A stretch of DNA of 12,090 nucleotides. It comes from Oscillospiraceae bacterium. Its GTDB lineage: Bacteria; Bacillota; Clostridia; Oscillospirales; Ethanoligenentaceae. Both the position numbers and the translations under genes were made by a program. Under the pieces are notes generated by a model, which was not told the DNA's origin, did no database searches, and saw nothing but the letters and a program-made list of their open reading frames with translations. Shown in pieces: positions 1 to 8,400 of this stretch (position 1 is the first letter of the stretch; the number at the start of each line of letters is the position of its first letter). The stretch spans positions 1 through 12,090 of the forward strand of contig DOXU01000042.1 in assembly GCA_003518885.1 (NCBI GenBank), given 5' to 3'.

Positions 1-59
1 TACGGTGTATTTTCTCATCACTTTCACTATACCCATTTTTTTATTGGGCCAAAAGCATA

Positions 60-103
60 CAACGGTAAGAACTATGTAAAATCTGTGTAAAGTTTTGCGA
101 CAG
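60..103 (-). promoter_or_regulatory. Pho-box-like array, 11-bp repeats
   Basis: Read on the minus strand, the DNA after the gltX stop falls into 11-bp units. TTTACA occurs twice with 5 bp between copies (91-86 and 80-75). A weaker CTTACC follows at the same spacing (69-64), and CTGTCGC (103-97) precedes in register. Direct TTAACA-like hexamers with 5-bp gaps are the known PhoP binding pattern of Firmicutes, and 11-bp units beginning CTGTC are the Proteobacterial Pho box. A possible -10, TATGCT, lies at 59-54. The site points at a gene off the left edge. In-frame ATGs at 36 and 18 stay open to position 1 but have no clear ribosome binding site. Binding by PhoP is inference. Confidence 0.5.
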
Positions 104-133
104 AAACACACGGAGAGGATTATCTTTCAACTA

Positions 134-1594
134 TTATCCATTAAGGAGTTCAATTCCCACGCGAACTCGACGTAAAGATTCTTCTTTACCCAAAAGTTCG
201 CAAATTTCTACTGCGCCGCCTGGTGTAAACTGTTTTCCAGAAACCGCTACACGTACTGGCCATAGAATGATCCCATTTTTAACACCTTTTTGCTTAACCA
301 AACCAAATAAGGCATCGTGTAGGCTTTCACGTGACCAATCTTGTAAATTTTCTAAAATGGGCAATGCATCTTTTAAACTTTCCAATGCATTTTCCAAATT
401 GGTCTTCATTTTTTTATGCACATATAACGCTGTGTCATACTTTGGCAACACATCAATAAAATCCAGTTTCTCCGGGATATCCGTCAATTTTTCACAACGT
501 GGCTGCAACACTTCCGCAATCAAATGTGTATCTGTGTCGATATGAACAGCTTTCTTAATATAGGGAAGGGCCATTTCATGGAATTTCTCTAATGGAAGTG
601 CACGAATATACTCACTGTTGATCCATTTTAGTTTTGCCAAATCAAAAATGGCAGGTGATTTAGAAACACCATCAACAGAAAAGACCTTTTCCAGTTCTTC
701 CAAGGAGAAAATTTCTTGCTCCCCTTTTGGGCTCCAACCAAGCAAAGCAACATAATTAAGAACAGCCTCTTTTAAATAACCGTCCTGAATTAAATCCTCA
801 TATGTGGGGTCTCCATTCCGTTTGGAAAGCTTATGCTTGGCATCACGCATAACGGGTGGACAATGAATATACGTCGGGATCTCCCAACCAAAAGCCTCGT
901 ACAATAAATTATATTTCGGCGCACTGGACAGATATTCAATTCCCCGCACAACATGCGTGATACCCATCAAATGGTCATCGACAACATTGGCAAAGTTATA
1001 AGTTGGCAATCCATCTGTTTTAATAAGGATATTATCATCCAATGTTTCATTTTCGACTGTAATGTCCCCAAAAATCACATCATGAAAAGTGGTGGTTCCC
1101 TCTGCTGGAATCCTCTGACGCACCACATGGGGCACACCTTCTGCCAGCAACCGTTTCACTTCTTCAGGAGATAAATCACGGCAATGTCCATCATATTTAT
1201 GTGGGATACCGCTGGCCTCATGAATTTTCCGCAGCTCATCCAAGCGCTCTTTACTGCAAAAACAATAATAGGCGCCACCTTTTTCAATCAGCTCATCGGC
1301 ATACTTCGTATAGATGTCCCGCCGTTCACTTTGGATATATGGCCCAACTGGACCGCCAATATCAGGACCTTCATCCCAAATCAGCCCGGTCTCTTTTAAT
1401 GTCTTGTAGATAACCTCCACAGCACCTTCAACCAAGCGTTCTTGATCGGTGTCTTCAATACGAAGGATGAACTTTCCTTCATTCGATTTTGCAATAAGAT
1501 ACGTGTAAAGCGCCGTGCGCAAATTGCCGACATGCATATAGCCTGTCGGGCTGGGCGCAAAACGAGTGCGCACTTGTGTTTGACCCAACTTCAT
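134..1594 (-). CDS. gltX: Glutamyl-tRNA synthetase
   Basis: Cytoplasmic class I aminoacyl-tRNA synthetase that attaches glutamate to tRNA(Glu) using ATP. The 486-residue length is normal for the family. The N-terminal Rossmann fold opens with [14 protein letters not shown], whose HVGN (21-24) is the HIGH motif. KLSKR (255-259) is the KMSKS loop. C111-x-C113 and C138 match three positions of the C-x-C-x24-C-x-H zinc site seen in some bacterial GluRS, but D140 replaces the last ligand, so zinc binding is doubtful. The helical C-terminal part is the anticodon-binding domain. The ATG at 1594 is chosen because AAGGAGAGG stands just before it; the frame stays open 19 codons further upstream, to a TTG without a ribosome binding site. 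It is transcribed from its own promoter, divergent from the aminotransferase. No terminator is visible after the stop. Whether it also charges tRNA(Gln) cannot be told from this window. Confidence 0.97.
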   Translation of the reverse strand: MKLGQTQVRTRFAPSPTGYMHVGNLRTALYTYLIAKSNEGKFILRIEDTDQERLVEGAVEVIYKTLKETGLIWDEGPDIGGPVGPYIQSERRDIYTKYADELIEKGGAYYCFCSKERLDELRKIHEASGIPHKYDGHCRDLSPEEVKRLLAEGVPHVVRQRIPAEGTTTFHDVIFGDITVENETLDDNILIKTDGLPTYNFANVVDDHLMGITHVVRGIEYLSSAPKYNLLYEAFGWEIPTYIHCPPVMRDAKHKLSKRNGDPTYEDLIQDGYLKEAVLNYVALLGWSPKGEQEIFSLEELEKVFSVDGVSKSPAIFDLAKLKWINSEYIRALPLEKFHEMALPYIKKAVHIDTDTHLIAEVLQPRCEKLTDIPEKLDFIDVLPKYDTALYVHKKMKTNLENALESLKDALPILENLQDWSRESLHDALFGLVKQKGVKNGIILWPVRVAVSGKQFTPGGAVEICELLGKEESLRRVRVGIELLNG

Positions 1595-1687
1595 CTTCCT
1601 CTCCTTACGAACTGAGTTACAGCCGTTACGGATGCCTGTCCGATATGCCAAAAATGCACATCAAATAAAAACAGACAACTATCCTTT

Positions 1688-1717
1688 ATGATACATTTAT
1701 TCGCGTATTATTGTCAA
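1688..1717 (-). promoter_or_regulatory. Sigma-A promoter for gltX
   Basis: On the minus strand a perfect -35 TTGACA (1717-1712) is followed after 18 bp by TATCAT (1693-1688). Transcription would start near 1681, giving gltX a leader of about 87 nt. That is too short for a T-box, and I see no T-box sequence in it. The -35 overlaps the -35 of the opposite promoter almost completely. Confidence 0.75.
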
Positions 1718-1739
1718 GAACAAGCCGTTGTGCTATCAT
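1711..1739 (+). promoter_or_regulatory. Sigma-A promoter for the aminotransferase-trpS-tagO cluster
   Basis: TTGTCA (1711-1716), a 17-bp spacer and TATCAT (1734-1739) form a good vegetative promoter on the plus strand, with a start near 1746. Positions 1712-1716 serve as -35 DNA for both this promoter and gltX, so RNA polymerase probably cannot occupy both at once. A terminator-like hairpin begins only about 13 nt after the predicted start. Confidence 0.7.
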
Positions 1740-1758
1740 GGAAACATCCAGAAAGTCC

Positions 1759-1785
1759 AAACGGGCAAAACATTGCCCGTTTTTT
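1759..1785 (+). terminator. Leader terminator (candidate attenuator)
   Basis: A perfect 10-bp stem (1759-1768 with 1773-1782) with the 4-base loop AACA runs directly into a T tract ending at 1785. This is a textbook intrinsic terminator. It lies between a good promoter and the aminotransferase start, and no plus-strand gene precedes it, so it is not ending an upstream gene. It would release an RNA of about 40 nt unless read through. The leader before it is too short to hold an obvious competing antiterminator. The minus-strand reading lacks a T tract, so it does not serve gltX. Confidence 0.75.
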
Positions 1786-1815
1786 CATATCAATTTAATA
1801 CAAGAGGTTTTTTGT

Positions 1816-2997
1816 ATGGAATACCATATTTCTGAACGCCTTTCTGCTTTAAAACCTTCCGCCATTCGGGAGATCTTTAAAGCAACAGCTGACCCCAGTA
1901 TCATTCCGTTTGCAGCGGGAAACCCAGCACCAGAATCTTTCCCTGTGGACGTTGTTCGCACCTTTTCAGCAGAAATCCTACAAAATGATCCGATTACTGC
2001 ACTACAATACGGGATTACAGAAGGTTACCCAACCCTTCGTTCCCTTCTTCGTGAGCGCATGAAAAACATTTTTCATTGTGGAAACAAAGAGGATGAACTT
2101 GTTGTGGTATCAGGTGCTCAACAAGGGGCCGAATTAGCCGCCAAGGCTCTTTGTGACGAGGGTGACACTGTCCTGTGCGAAGATCCCAGCTTTATTGGCG
2201 TACTAAATGCATTCCGTTCTTTACGCCTTCGTATTAAAGGAATTCCTGTAGAAGATGATGGCCTTGACCTTCATGCATTGGAAAAGGCTCTGCAGACCGA
2301 AAACCGTGTCCGTATGCTCTATATTATTCCCAATTTTCAAAATCCAACTGGCATTACCACTAGCACGGAAAAACGGAAAGCCATTTACGCCCTAGCGCGT
2401 AAATACAATATTATTATTTTAGAGGACAATCCCTATGGTGAACTGCGTTTCTCGGGAAGTAATTTGCCACACATTAAATCCTTTGATGAAGATGGCCGCG
2501 TTGTTTACCTTGGCTCTTTTTCCAAAATTCTGTCGGCCGGACTGCGTGTTGGCTATGTCTTGGGCCCATCGATTATTGTACAAAAAATGGTGGTCGCCAA
2601 ACAGGGGGAAGATGTTCACACTGCCATGCTACCCCAGATGATTGCCACACGTTTTTTACAATGGGATGGCTTTCCCGCCCATTTAGAAAAAATCCGCGCG
2701 CTTTATCGCCAGAAATGCGGCAAGATGATTGCCGGCATTCAAGAATTTTTTGATCCGCGTATTTTGCACACTAACCCAGATGGTGGCCTTTTTCTTTGGT
2801 GTACATTGCCAAAGGGTGTTGATATGCTCGCTTATTGCCGTACGGCAATTGACAAAGGCGTCGCAGTTGTTCCAGGTTCGGCATTTGCAGCCGATCCGGT
2901 TGCATCTAGCCAATCCTTCCGTCTCACCTTTGCGTCGCCATCTGAAAAACAAATTCATGAGGGTCTCTCTATTCTTGGTAGTATTTCGCTCTCATAA
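1816..2997 (+). CDS. PLP-dependent class I/II aminotransferase (ARO8/2-aminoadipate type)
   Basis: A 393-residue fold-type I pyridoxal-phosphate enzyme, expected in the cytoplasm, that moves an amino group between an amino acid and a 2-oxo acid. Family landmarks are in order: N176-P-T-G, D204 and Y207 in EDNPYGELRF (cofactor ring and phosphate contacts), SFSK with the Schiff-base lysine K237, and R244. The pattern matches the ARO8/LysN group, which is also the C-terminal half of MocR regulators. No GntR helix-turn-helix domain precedes it, so this is a free-standing enzyme. The frame is open 35 codons upstream, but that part spans the -10 and the leader hairpin, and only the ATG at 1816 has a ribosome binding site (AAGAGG, 8 bp away). 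trpS follows after 34 bp, so the two are probably cotranscribed. An aromatic substrate is plausible from family and neighbour but unproven. Confidence 0.9.
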   Translation: MEYHISERLSALKPSAIREIFKATADPSIIPFAAGNPAPESFPVDVVRTFSAEILQNDPITALQYGITEGYPTLRSLLRERMKNIFHCGNKEDELVVVSGAQQGAELAAKALCDEGDTVLCEDPSFIGVLNAFRSLRLRIKGIPVEDDGLDLHALEKALQTENRVRMLYIIPNFQNPTGITTSTEKRKAIYALARKYNIIILEDNPYGELRFSGSNLPHIKSFDEDGRVVYLGSFSKILSAGLRVGYVLGPSIIVQKMVVAKQGEDVHTAMLPQMIATRFLQWDGFPAHLEKIRALYRQKCGKMIAGIQEFFDPRILHTNPDGGLFLWCTLPKGVDMLAYCRTAIDKGVAVVPGSAFAADPVASSQSFRLTFASPSEKQIHEGLSILGSISLS

Positions 2998-3031
2998 TCC
3001 ACCCATCTCTTTTTCGAATGGAGGCATATAG

Positions 3032-4033
3032 ATGGAAAACAAGAAAAAAAATGTATTCAGTGGTATTCAGCCAACCGGTATTCCTACACTAGGCAATTAC
3101 CTTGGTGCCATGCGTGGCTGGCCACTGCTTCAAAAAGAATATAATTGTATCTACTCTGTTGTAGACTTACACTCCTTGACGGTTCGGCAAGAACCCGCCA
3201 AATTGCGCAGACAGACTCTTTCTTTAGTCGCCCTTCTGCTTGCTATTGGCATTGATCCCGAACAAAGCCCACTTTTTATTCAAAGTCATGTTCATACCCA
3301 TGCAGAGCTTGCTTGGTTACTAAATTGTTATACGCAATTTGGTGAACTCTCCAGAATGACTCAATTTAAAGATAAATCAGTAAAACACCCAGATAATATC
3401 AATGCTGGCCTGTTTTGCTATCCCGTTTTAATGGCCGCTGACATTCTTCTTTATCAGACGGATCTTGTACCAGTTGGTGCAGACCAAAAACAACATTTGG
3501 AATTGGCACGTGATATTGCCAGCCGTTTTAATGGTCTATATGGCGATGTCTTTCGGCAACCTGAACCTTATATTCCACCCAGCGGGGCACGTGTCATGTC
3601 CTTACAGGATCCTACCAAGAAGATGTCTAAATCGGATACAAATCCAAATGGTTATGTACTGCTTTTGGATGACACTGACACAATTCTACGTAAATTCCGT
3701 CGAGCTGTCACGGATTCAGGCTCTGAAATTATCTCCACTCCAGATAAGCCAGGTGTCAGTAACTTAATGGCAATTTATTCAGTGGTCACCGGTAAGACAA
3801 CAGAGGAAATAGAAAAAGATTTTGACGGAAAAGGCTATGGCGCATTCAAAACAGCAGTAGGGGAAGCTGTTGCGGAAACGCTTCGCCCTGTCCGAGAAAA
3901 ATATAACGATTTGTTTAAAAACAAGGATTATCTACAAAAGATATATACTGAAGGCGCTGAAAAGGCCCTGCAAATTTCCCAGCGCACCTATTTGAAAGCC
4001 TGCAAAAAATTAGGATTGGTTCTACCACAGTAA
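3032..4033 (+). CDS. trpS: Tryptophanyl-tRNA synthetase
   Basis: Cytoplasmic class I synthetase, normally a homodimer, that charges tRNA(Trp) with tryptophan. At 333 residues it has the usual bacterial length. The N-terminus carries SGIQPTGIPTLGNYLGAM, in which TLGN (19-22) is the HIGH-type motif. KMSKS is at 197-201. The segment between, with GELSRMTQFKDKS and PVGADQKQHLELARDIA, is typical of the family's tryptophan-binding and dimer region. The ATG has GGAGG 7 bp upstream. It lies 34 bp after the aminotransferase and 82 bp before the tagO-like gene, all in one direction, with no terminator in either gap. The short gap after it holds only a weak ATGCAG/CTGCAT inverted repeat without a T tract. 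No T-box leader is present directly upstream, so any regulation would act at the cluster promoter near 1711. Confidence 0.97.
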   Translation: MENKKKNVFSGIQPTGIPTLGNYLGAMRGWPLLQKEYNCIYSVVDLHSLTVRQEPAKLRRQTLSLVALLLAIGIDPEQSPLFIQSHVHTHAELAWLLNCYTQFGELSRMTQFKDKSVKHPDNINAGLFCYPVLMAADILLYQTDLVPVGADQKQHLELARDIASRFNGLYGDVFRQPEPYIPPSGARVMSLQDPTKKMSKSDTNPNGYVLLLDDTDTILRKFRRAVTDSGSEIISTPDKPGVSNLMAIYSVVTGKTTEEIEKDFDGKGYGAFKTAVGEAVAETLRPVREKYNDLFKNKDYLQKIYTEGAEKALQISQRTYLKACKKLGLVLPQ

Positions 4034-4115
4034 AAATGATTTCCTGTATGCAGCGATAGAATAGATTGTTTCTGCATCTGTTAGAACAACAATTATAAGG
4101 GGATGGAGGACCTGC

Positions 4116-5327
4116 ATGTCACTGAAAACCTATGGCATGATTGCCGTCGTTCTTGTGGCGGCCTTTGCTATCGCCTATCTTATCACTCCTCTAACCATTC
4201 GGTTGGCACACCGTATTGGTTGGATGGATGTTCCGCGTGATAAAAGACGCATGCATCACAAGCCCATTCCCCTATTGGGTGGTCTTTCTATCATTGCCGG
4301 GTTTGTTGGCGCCACACTTTTCATCCTACTTATCATGTCACGATACCATTACTATGATTATCGAATTGGTTCCTTGTTCCTTCAAATCATCCCGGGTGCA
4401 CTTATTATTGCTGTTATGGCCTTCTTAGATGACCGATACAATTTATCTCCCTTTTTACGATTGGGTATTCAATGCGTCGCTGCCGGAATCGCCGTCGGTT
4501 TTGGAGCACGGATTAGCTTCATTTCAGGAAGTGTCCGCCTTTTTGGTGAACAAACCTTTAATATTGGTTGGCTATCCATTCCCATTACAATCCTTTGGAT
4601 CGCTGGCATGACCAATGCCATGAATTGGATCGATGGTTTAGATGGCCTCGCTGATGGAATCGCTAGCATCGCCTCCATTACAATCATGTTTTTGGCCATT
4701 TTACAGGGACGACCCCAAATCGGCGTGTCTATTTTAACGGCCGCTCTTGCTGGGAGCTGTCTTGGTTTATTTCCATACAATAAAAACCCTGCCCGAACAT
4801 TTATGGGGGATACGGGCGCTATGTTCCTTGGGTATGTCCTCGGCATTATTACCATTCAAGGGCTCTTCAAGTTTTACGCCGTGATCTCCTTTTTCGTCCC
4901 TGTTCTTATTCTTGCTTTGCCAATTTTGGATACGGCATCTGCCATTTTACGCCGCATCTTTGAAGGAAAATCGCCATTTACCGCGGATCGTAGTCATATT
5001 CATCACAAGTTGATTGATATGGGCCTCTCTCAAAGACAGGCCGTTCGCTTTCTCTATACTTTAAGTATTTCATTAAGCGTAATTGCCATATTGTTTACCC
5101 TCTTTGGCACAGTTGTGGGTTGGCGTTTCCTTCTGCTGTCTTTATTGCTGGTACTTATTGTATCGTTGATCTTCTTAAAGCGATGCCGAGATAAAAGCAC
5201 CCGCACTAGTCATGATGAACACAAAGAGGACACCCCAGCTCTTCCCTCAACAAAAGAAGAGTCGGATACATCTACTGATGCATCCGACTCCACAACACAG
5301 GAAAACAATCCACATTCTGATAAATAG
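4116..5327 (+). CDS. tagO: Undecaprenyl-phosphate GlcNAc-1-phosphate transferase (TagO/WecA type)
   Basis: Integral membrane enzyme of the MraY/WecA/TagO family. It transfers a sugar-1-phosphate, in this subgroup normally GlcNAc-1-P, from UDP-sugar to undecaprenyl phosphate, the first step of teichoic acid or related glycopolymer synthesis. About ten hydrophobic segments fill residues 1-355. Landmarks are the N-terminal MDVPRDKRRMHHKPIPLLGG, D105-D106 in FLDDR, N167/N170 and D173/D176 in NAMNWIDGLDGLADG, D232 in GDTGAMFLG, and HIHH (294-297), which marks WecA/TagO rather than MraY. The ATG at 4116 has GGAGGA 5 bp upstream. The last 45 or so residues form a hydrophilic tail rich in Ser, Thr, Asp and Glu, beyond the usual catalytic core. 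A strong inverted repeat lies inside the tail's coding sequence. Which polymer is made cannot be told here, since no other wall gene is present. Confidence 0.9.
   Translation: MSLKTYGMIAVVLVAAFAIAYLITPLTIRLAHRIGWMDVPRDKRRMHHKPIPLLGGLSIIAGFVGATLFILLIMSRYHYYDYRIGSLFLQIIPGALIIAVMAFLDDRYNLSPFLRLGIQCVAAGIAVGFGARISFISGSVRLFGEQTFNIGWLSIPITILWIAGMTNAMNWIDGLDGLADGIASIASITIMFLAILQGRPQIGVSILTAALAGSCLGLFPYNKNPARTFMGDTGAMFLGYVLGIITIQGLFKFYAVISFFVPVLILALPILDTASAILRRIFEGKSPFTADRSHIHHKLIDMGLSQRQAVRFLYTLSISLSVIAILFTLFGTVVGWRFLLLSLLLVLIVSLIFLKRCRDKSTRTSHDEHKEDTPALPSTKEESDTSTDASDSTTQENNPHSDK
5259..5290 (+). repeat. Inverted repeat inside the tagO-like tail
   Basis: GAGTCGGAT (5259-5267) and ATCCGACTC (5282-5290) pair perfectly. 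After one mismatch, CATC and GATG pair as well, giving a 14-bp arm with a 4-base loop. It encodes part of the Ser/Asp-rich C-terminal tail and is not followed by a T tract, so it is not a simple terminator. It may slow or protect the mRNA 3' end about 40 nt before the stop codon. Confidence 0.7.
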
Positions 5328-5351
5328 GACACCAACGCTATGGTGTATGAT

Positions 5352-5403
5352 AAACCGGTCCGGGTTCTGTTAACTTCTTCGTGCAGAACCTGTGCCGGTT
5401 TTT
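5352..5403 (+). terminator. Terminator of the aminotransferase-trpS-tagO cluster
   Basis: AAACCGG (5352-5358) pairs with CCGGTTT (5395-5401), and within it GGTTCTG (5363-5369) pairs with CAGAACC (5384-5390). A run of T follows on the plus strand. It lies 25 bp after the tagO-like stop. Its 3' half sits inside the coding end of the convergent SNF2 gene, whose stop codon (5370-5372) is in the hairpin loop. Read on the minus strand the stem is followed only by TTTATC-like sequence, so it is a weaker stop for the helicase. Confidence 0.75.
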
Positions 5404-8400
5404 CTTGTATGAGCAGTTTCTGTGGAAGAATCGCCCTCATCTGAAGAATCAAATAAAGCAAACAATTCTTCTGGGGACATCTTAGAAATAATGCCATCCC
5501 CTTCGCTAATAACTGAGTCAGCCAGTTTTAGCTTATCCTGCTGCAATTTCAGAATTTTTTCCTCAATTGTATTTTGCGCAATAAGTTTATAAACCTGCAC
5601 ACTACTCTTCTGCCCAATACGATGAGCACGATCCGTAGCCTGGTTCTGCGCACTAACATTCCACCACGGATCATAGTGAATGACAATATCGGCTGCTGTA
5701 AGGTTCAGCCCCGTCCCGCCTGCTTTAAGTGAAATTAAAAACACTGGCGTATCATCTTCATTAAACCGTGTCGTTAATCGTGCGCGTTCTTCTTTAGAAG
5801 TCGATCCTTTTAACACATAATAGCCAATTCCATCGCCTGTCAATCGATCTGCGATAATAGACAGCATTGATGTAAACTGAGAAAACAGTAAGACTTTGTG
5901 GCCGCTCTCTGTGGTGGATTTTAGAAGTTCCATGCAGAGTTCCAACTTGGCGCTACCACCCGTGTAATCTTCGTAATAAAGCGAAGGATCACAGCAAAGT
6001 TGGCGCAATCTAGTAAGCATAGCCAAGACAATAAGGCGATTGCCGTTCTGCAAAGTACCAGAAAGCTCCTGTCGTATGGAGGCAAGATTGGCTGTATACA
6101 ACTTCTTCTGCTCGCCCTCCATAGAGGCGTAGAGAACCGTTTCTGTTTTTGGTGGTAATTCTTTAAGCACACTCGACTTCAAGCGACGTAGGATGAACGG
6201 AGAGAGCATACGGCGCAATCTATCTAATGCCTGCTCATCGTCACCCTTCACTACTGGCAATTCAAAAATCTCACGGAATTTTGTGTGACTATATAAATAT
6301 CCTGGCATAAGGAAATCAAAAATTGACCACAGTTCCGCTAAACTGTTTTCCACTGGCGTACCTGTCAGGGCAAAACGATGTACACTGTGAATTTGTTTGA
6401 CAGCACGTGCATTTTGGGTGCCGGCATTTTTTACATACTGTGCCTCATCAATAATTTCGCAATCAAATGTGTAGGCTTTATAGAGCTCAATATCTCGTTT
6501 AAGCAATTCATAAGAAGTAATAATAACATCATACTCTGGAATTGTTTTGACTAACTCTGCACGCTGTGCAGCGTTCCCCATAACAGGCAAGGCACGCAAA
6601 CTAGGGGCAAAACGTTCAATTTCACTCAACCAGTTCAGTACCAAGGATGTAGGGCACACCACCAAAGAAACGCATGTCCCGTTTTCTCTCCTCTCCTCGT
6701 GATTGGACAGCAGAAATGCGATCGTCTCCAGCGTCTTACCTAGTCCCATATCATCGGCCAGAATACCACAAAGTCCATAATGGGCCATGGTTTTTAACCA
6801 ACGGAACCCCTTTTTCTGGTAATTGCGCAGAATATGTGCCAAACTCTCGGGAGGTTGTATATCCGTTTCCTCCATATTAGCAACTTCATGCAACATGGAC
6901 TTGAACCCCTCGTCACGCTCCGAGTGAATCGTTGCGCTATCTTGTAAAATATTGTCCAATACCATCGCACGATAGCGCTGCACATCAACCTCCCCATTTT
7001 TAATGGCATCTGGAGACAAGTCTAGGCTTTGTGCAAACTCCGAAACCTCGCTGAGTGTATCGTCCTCTAGTGTGACAAAACTGCCGTCAGAGAGCTTGTG
7101 GTATTTCCGATGCTGTCTATAGGCCTTCAAAAGATCCACCAGTTCTTCTCGTGGAAAATCTCCCGTATCAATCGTTACATTGAGTAATTCACTTTTCAGG
7201 CGCACCCCCACGTTCACTGTTGGCGGTTTGCGAATGGTTACCTTACCCAACCGATCTGTGGCATAAACTTCCGCTAAGGTAGAAAGTTCCGCAATTCCTT
7301 CGTTCAGTAAATTGAAAATCTTTTCTTCATCATCAACATACAGCATATGATGAGGCAGATCATAAAATGGCAAATATTTATCCACCATAGCCCGTGCAAC
7401 ATATTCACCACGAACATCTCGTGGAACCGTGTTATCTTTTTTGGGCTCATCCATCGCATCGATTTCCGTGGATTCATAACAGTACCGCAAGCTTCCAGTT
7501 ACCATGACAGGTGAAGGCATATCGAGATAAAGCTTAACTCTCAATGGAGCTGGACGGAACACCGACAACTTTTCGATATCTTCCACTTCAATATATTTGC
7601 TGACACTATCCATTACATTGGCACAAAAGGACGGCATATCCTGGCTATTGATCGTCAATTCTCCGCCTTTATCTGCAAATGCTCGCAAAAATTCATGTGT
7701 TTCTGCCGTGTAAGCCTCATCACAACGATAAAGGGTATCATTCAGCATAACATAGACATTTTTTTCGCCCATATATAAAAAAGTGGGAACACGTGAAAGG
7801 CGCATTAAAAATGCTTCACCAGCACTCATGATTTGCAGAGAAAGTGTTGGGTTCTTGGCCACAAACAGGACGTGATTATCATTACTAAAATCAACTCGCA
7901 TGGAAACCTTTTGCCCAATCATGAGGTCAAAAAGTTCATCAAATGCGCCACTTGTAAGAACTAAACTGCGCTTTCCCGCCTTATAGCCTCCGTTTTCACC
8001 AAAAATCTGCATATAGTCCGCATAACGTGTCATAAAAAAGCGCAACAAAGGCTGTGATCTTTTTTCAAAAGAAGCAATATCGTGAGTTAGCGTCAGCTTT
8101 GCCCCATATTCAACGGTCCCACCCTGGCGCATCTCAAAATAGAATTTTGATAAATCCCGTAGGATGTACTGTCTTTCGTGCCCAACAGTAAAGGATAGAT
8201 TCAACCGACCTTCATAATCATAATCTAGTGAGGGAACAAGTCTCACTTTTTTTAACAGCGTATGAGCCATCGCATCACTAAGCGCTTTTTTGCTATACTT
8301 GCTTAACATGCGATTTACATAATGATCCGTCTTTCCATTTTCCGCGGAGCCACCAATTGCGTCTGTATTCTGCAGTTTGTGGCAGCTTAACAAAACCGCG

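Noticed and set aside
1..36. Start of a leftward gene from the ATG at 36 or 18
   Set aside because: The frame is open to the edge, but only 12 codons are visible and neither ATG has a clear ribosome binding site.
1594..1681. T-box leader for gltX
   Set aside because: The leader is under 90 nt and shows no T-box sequence, specifier stem or terminator.
4469..4855. A 128-codon minus-strand frame inside the tagO-like gene
   Set aside because: It lies fully antisense to a strongly conserved membrane enzyme and its translation has no family features, so it is a shadow of that gene.
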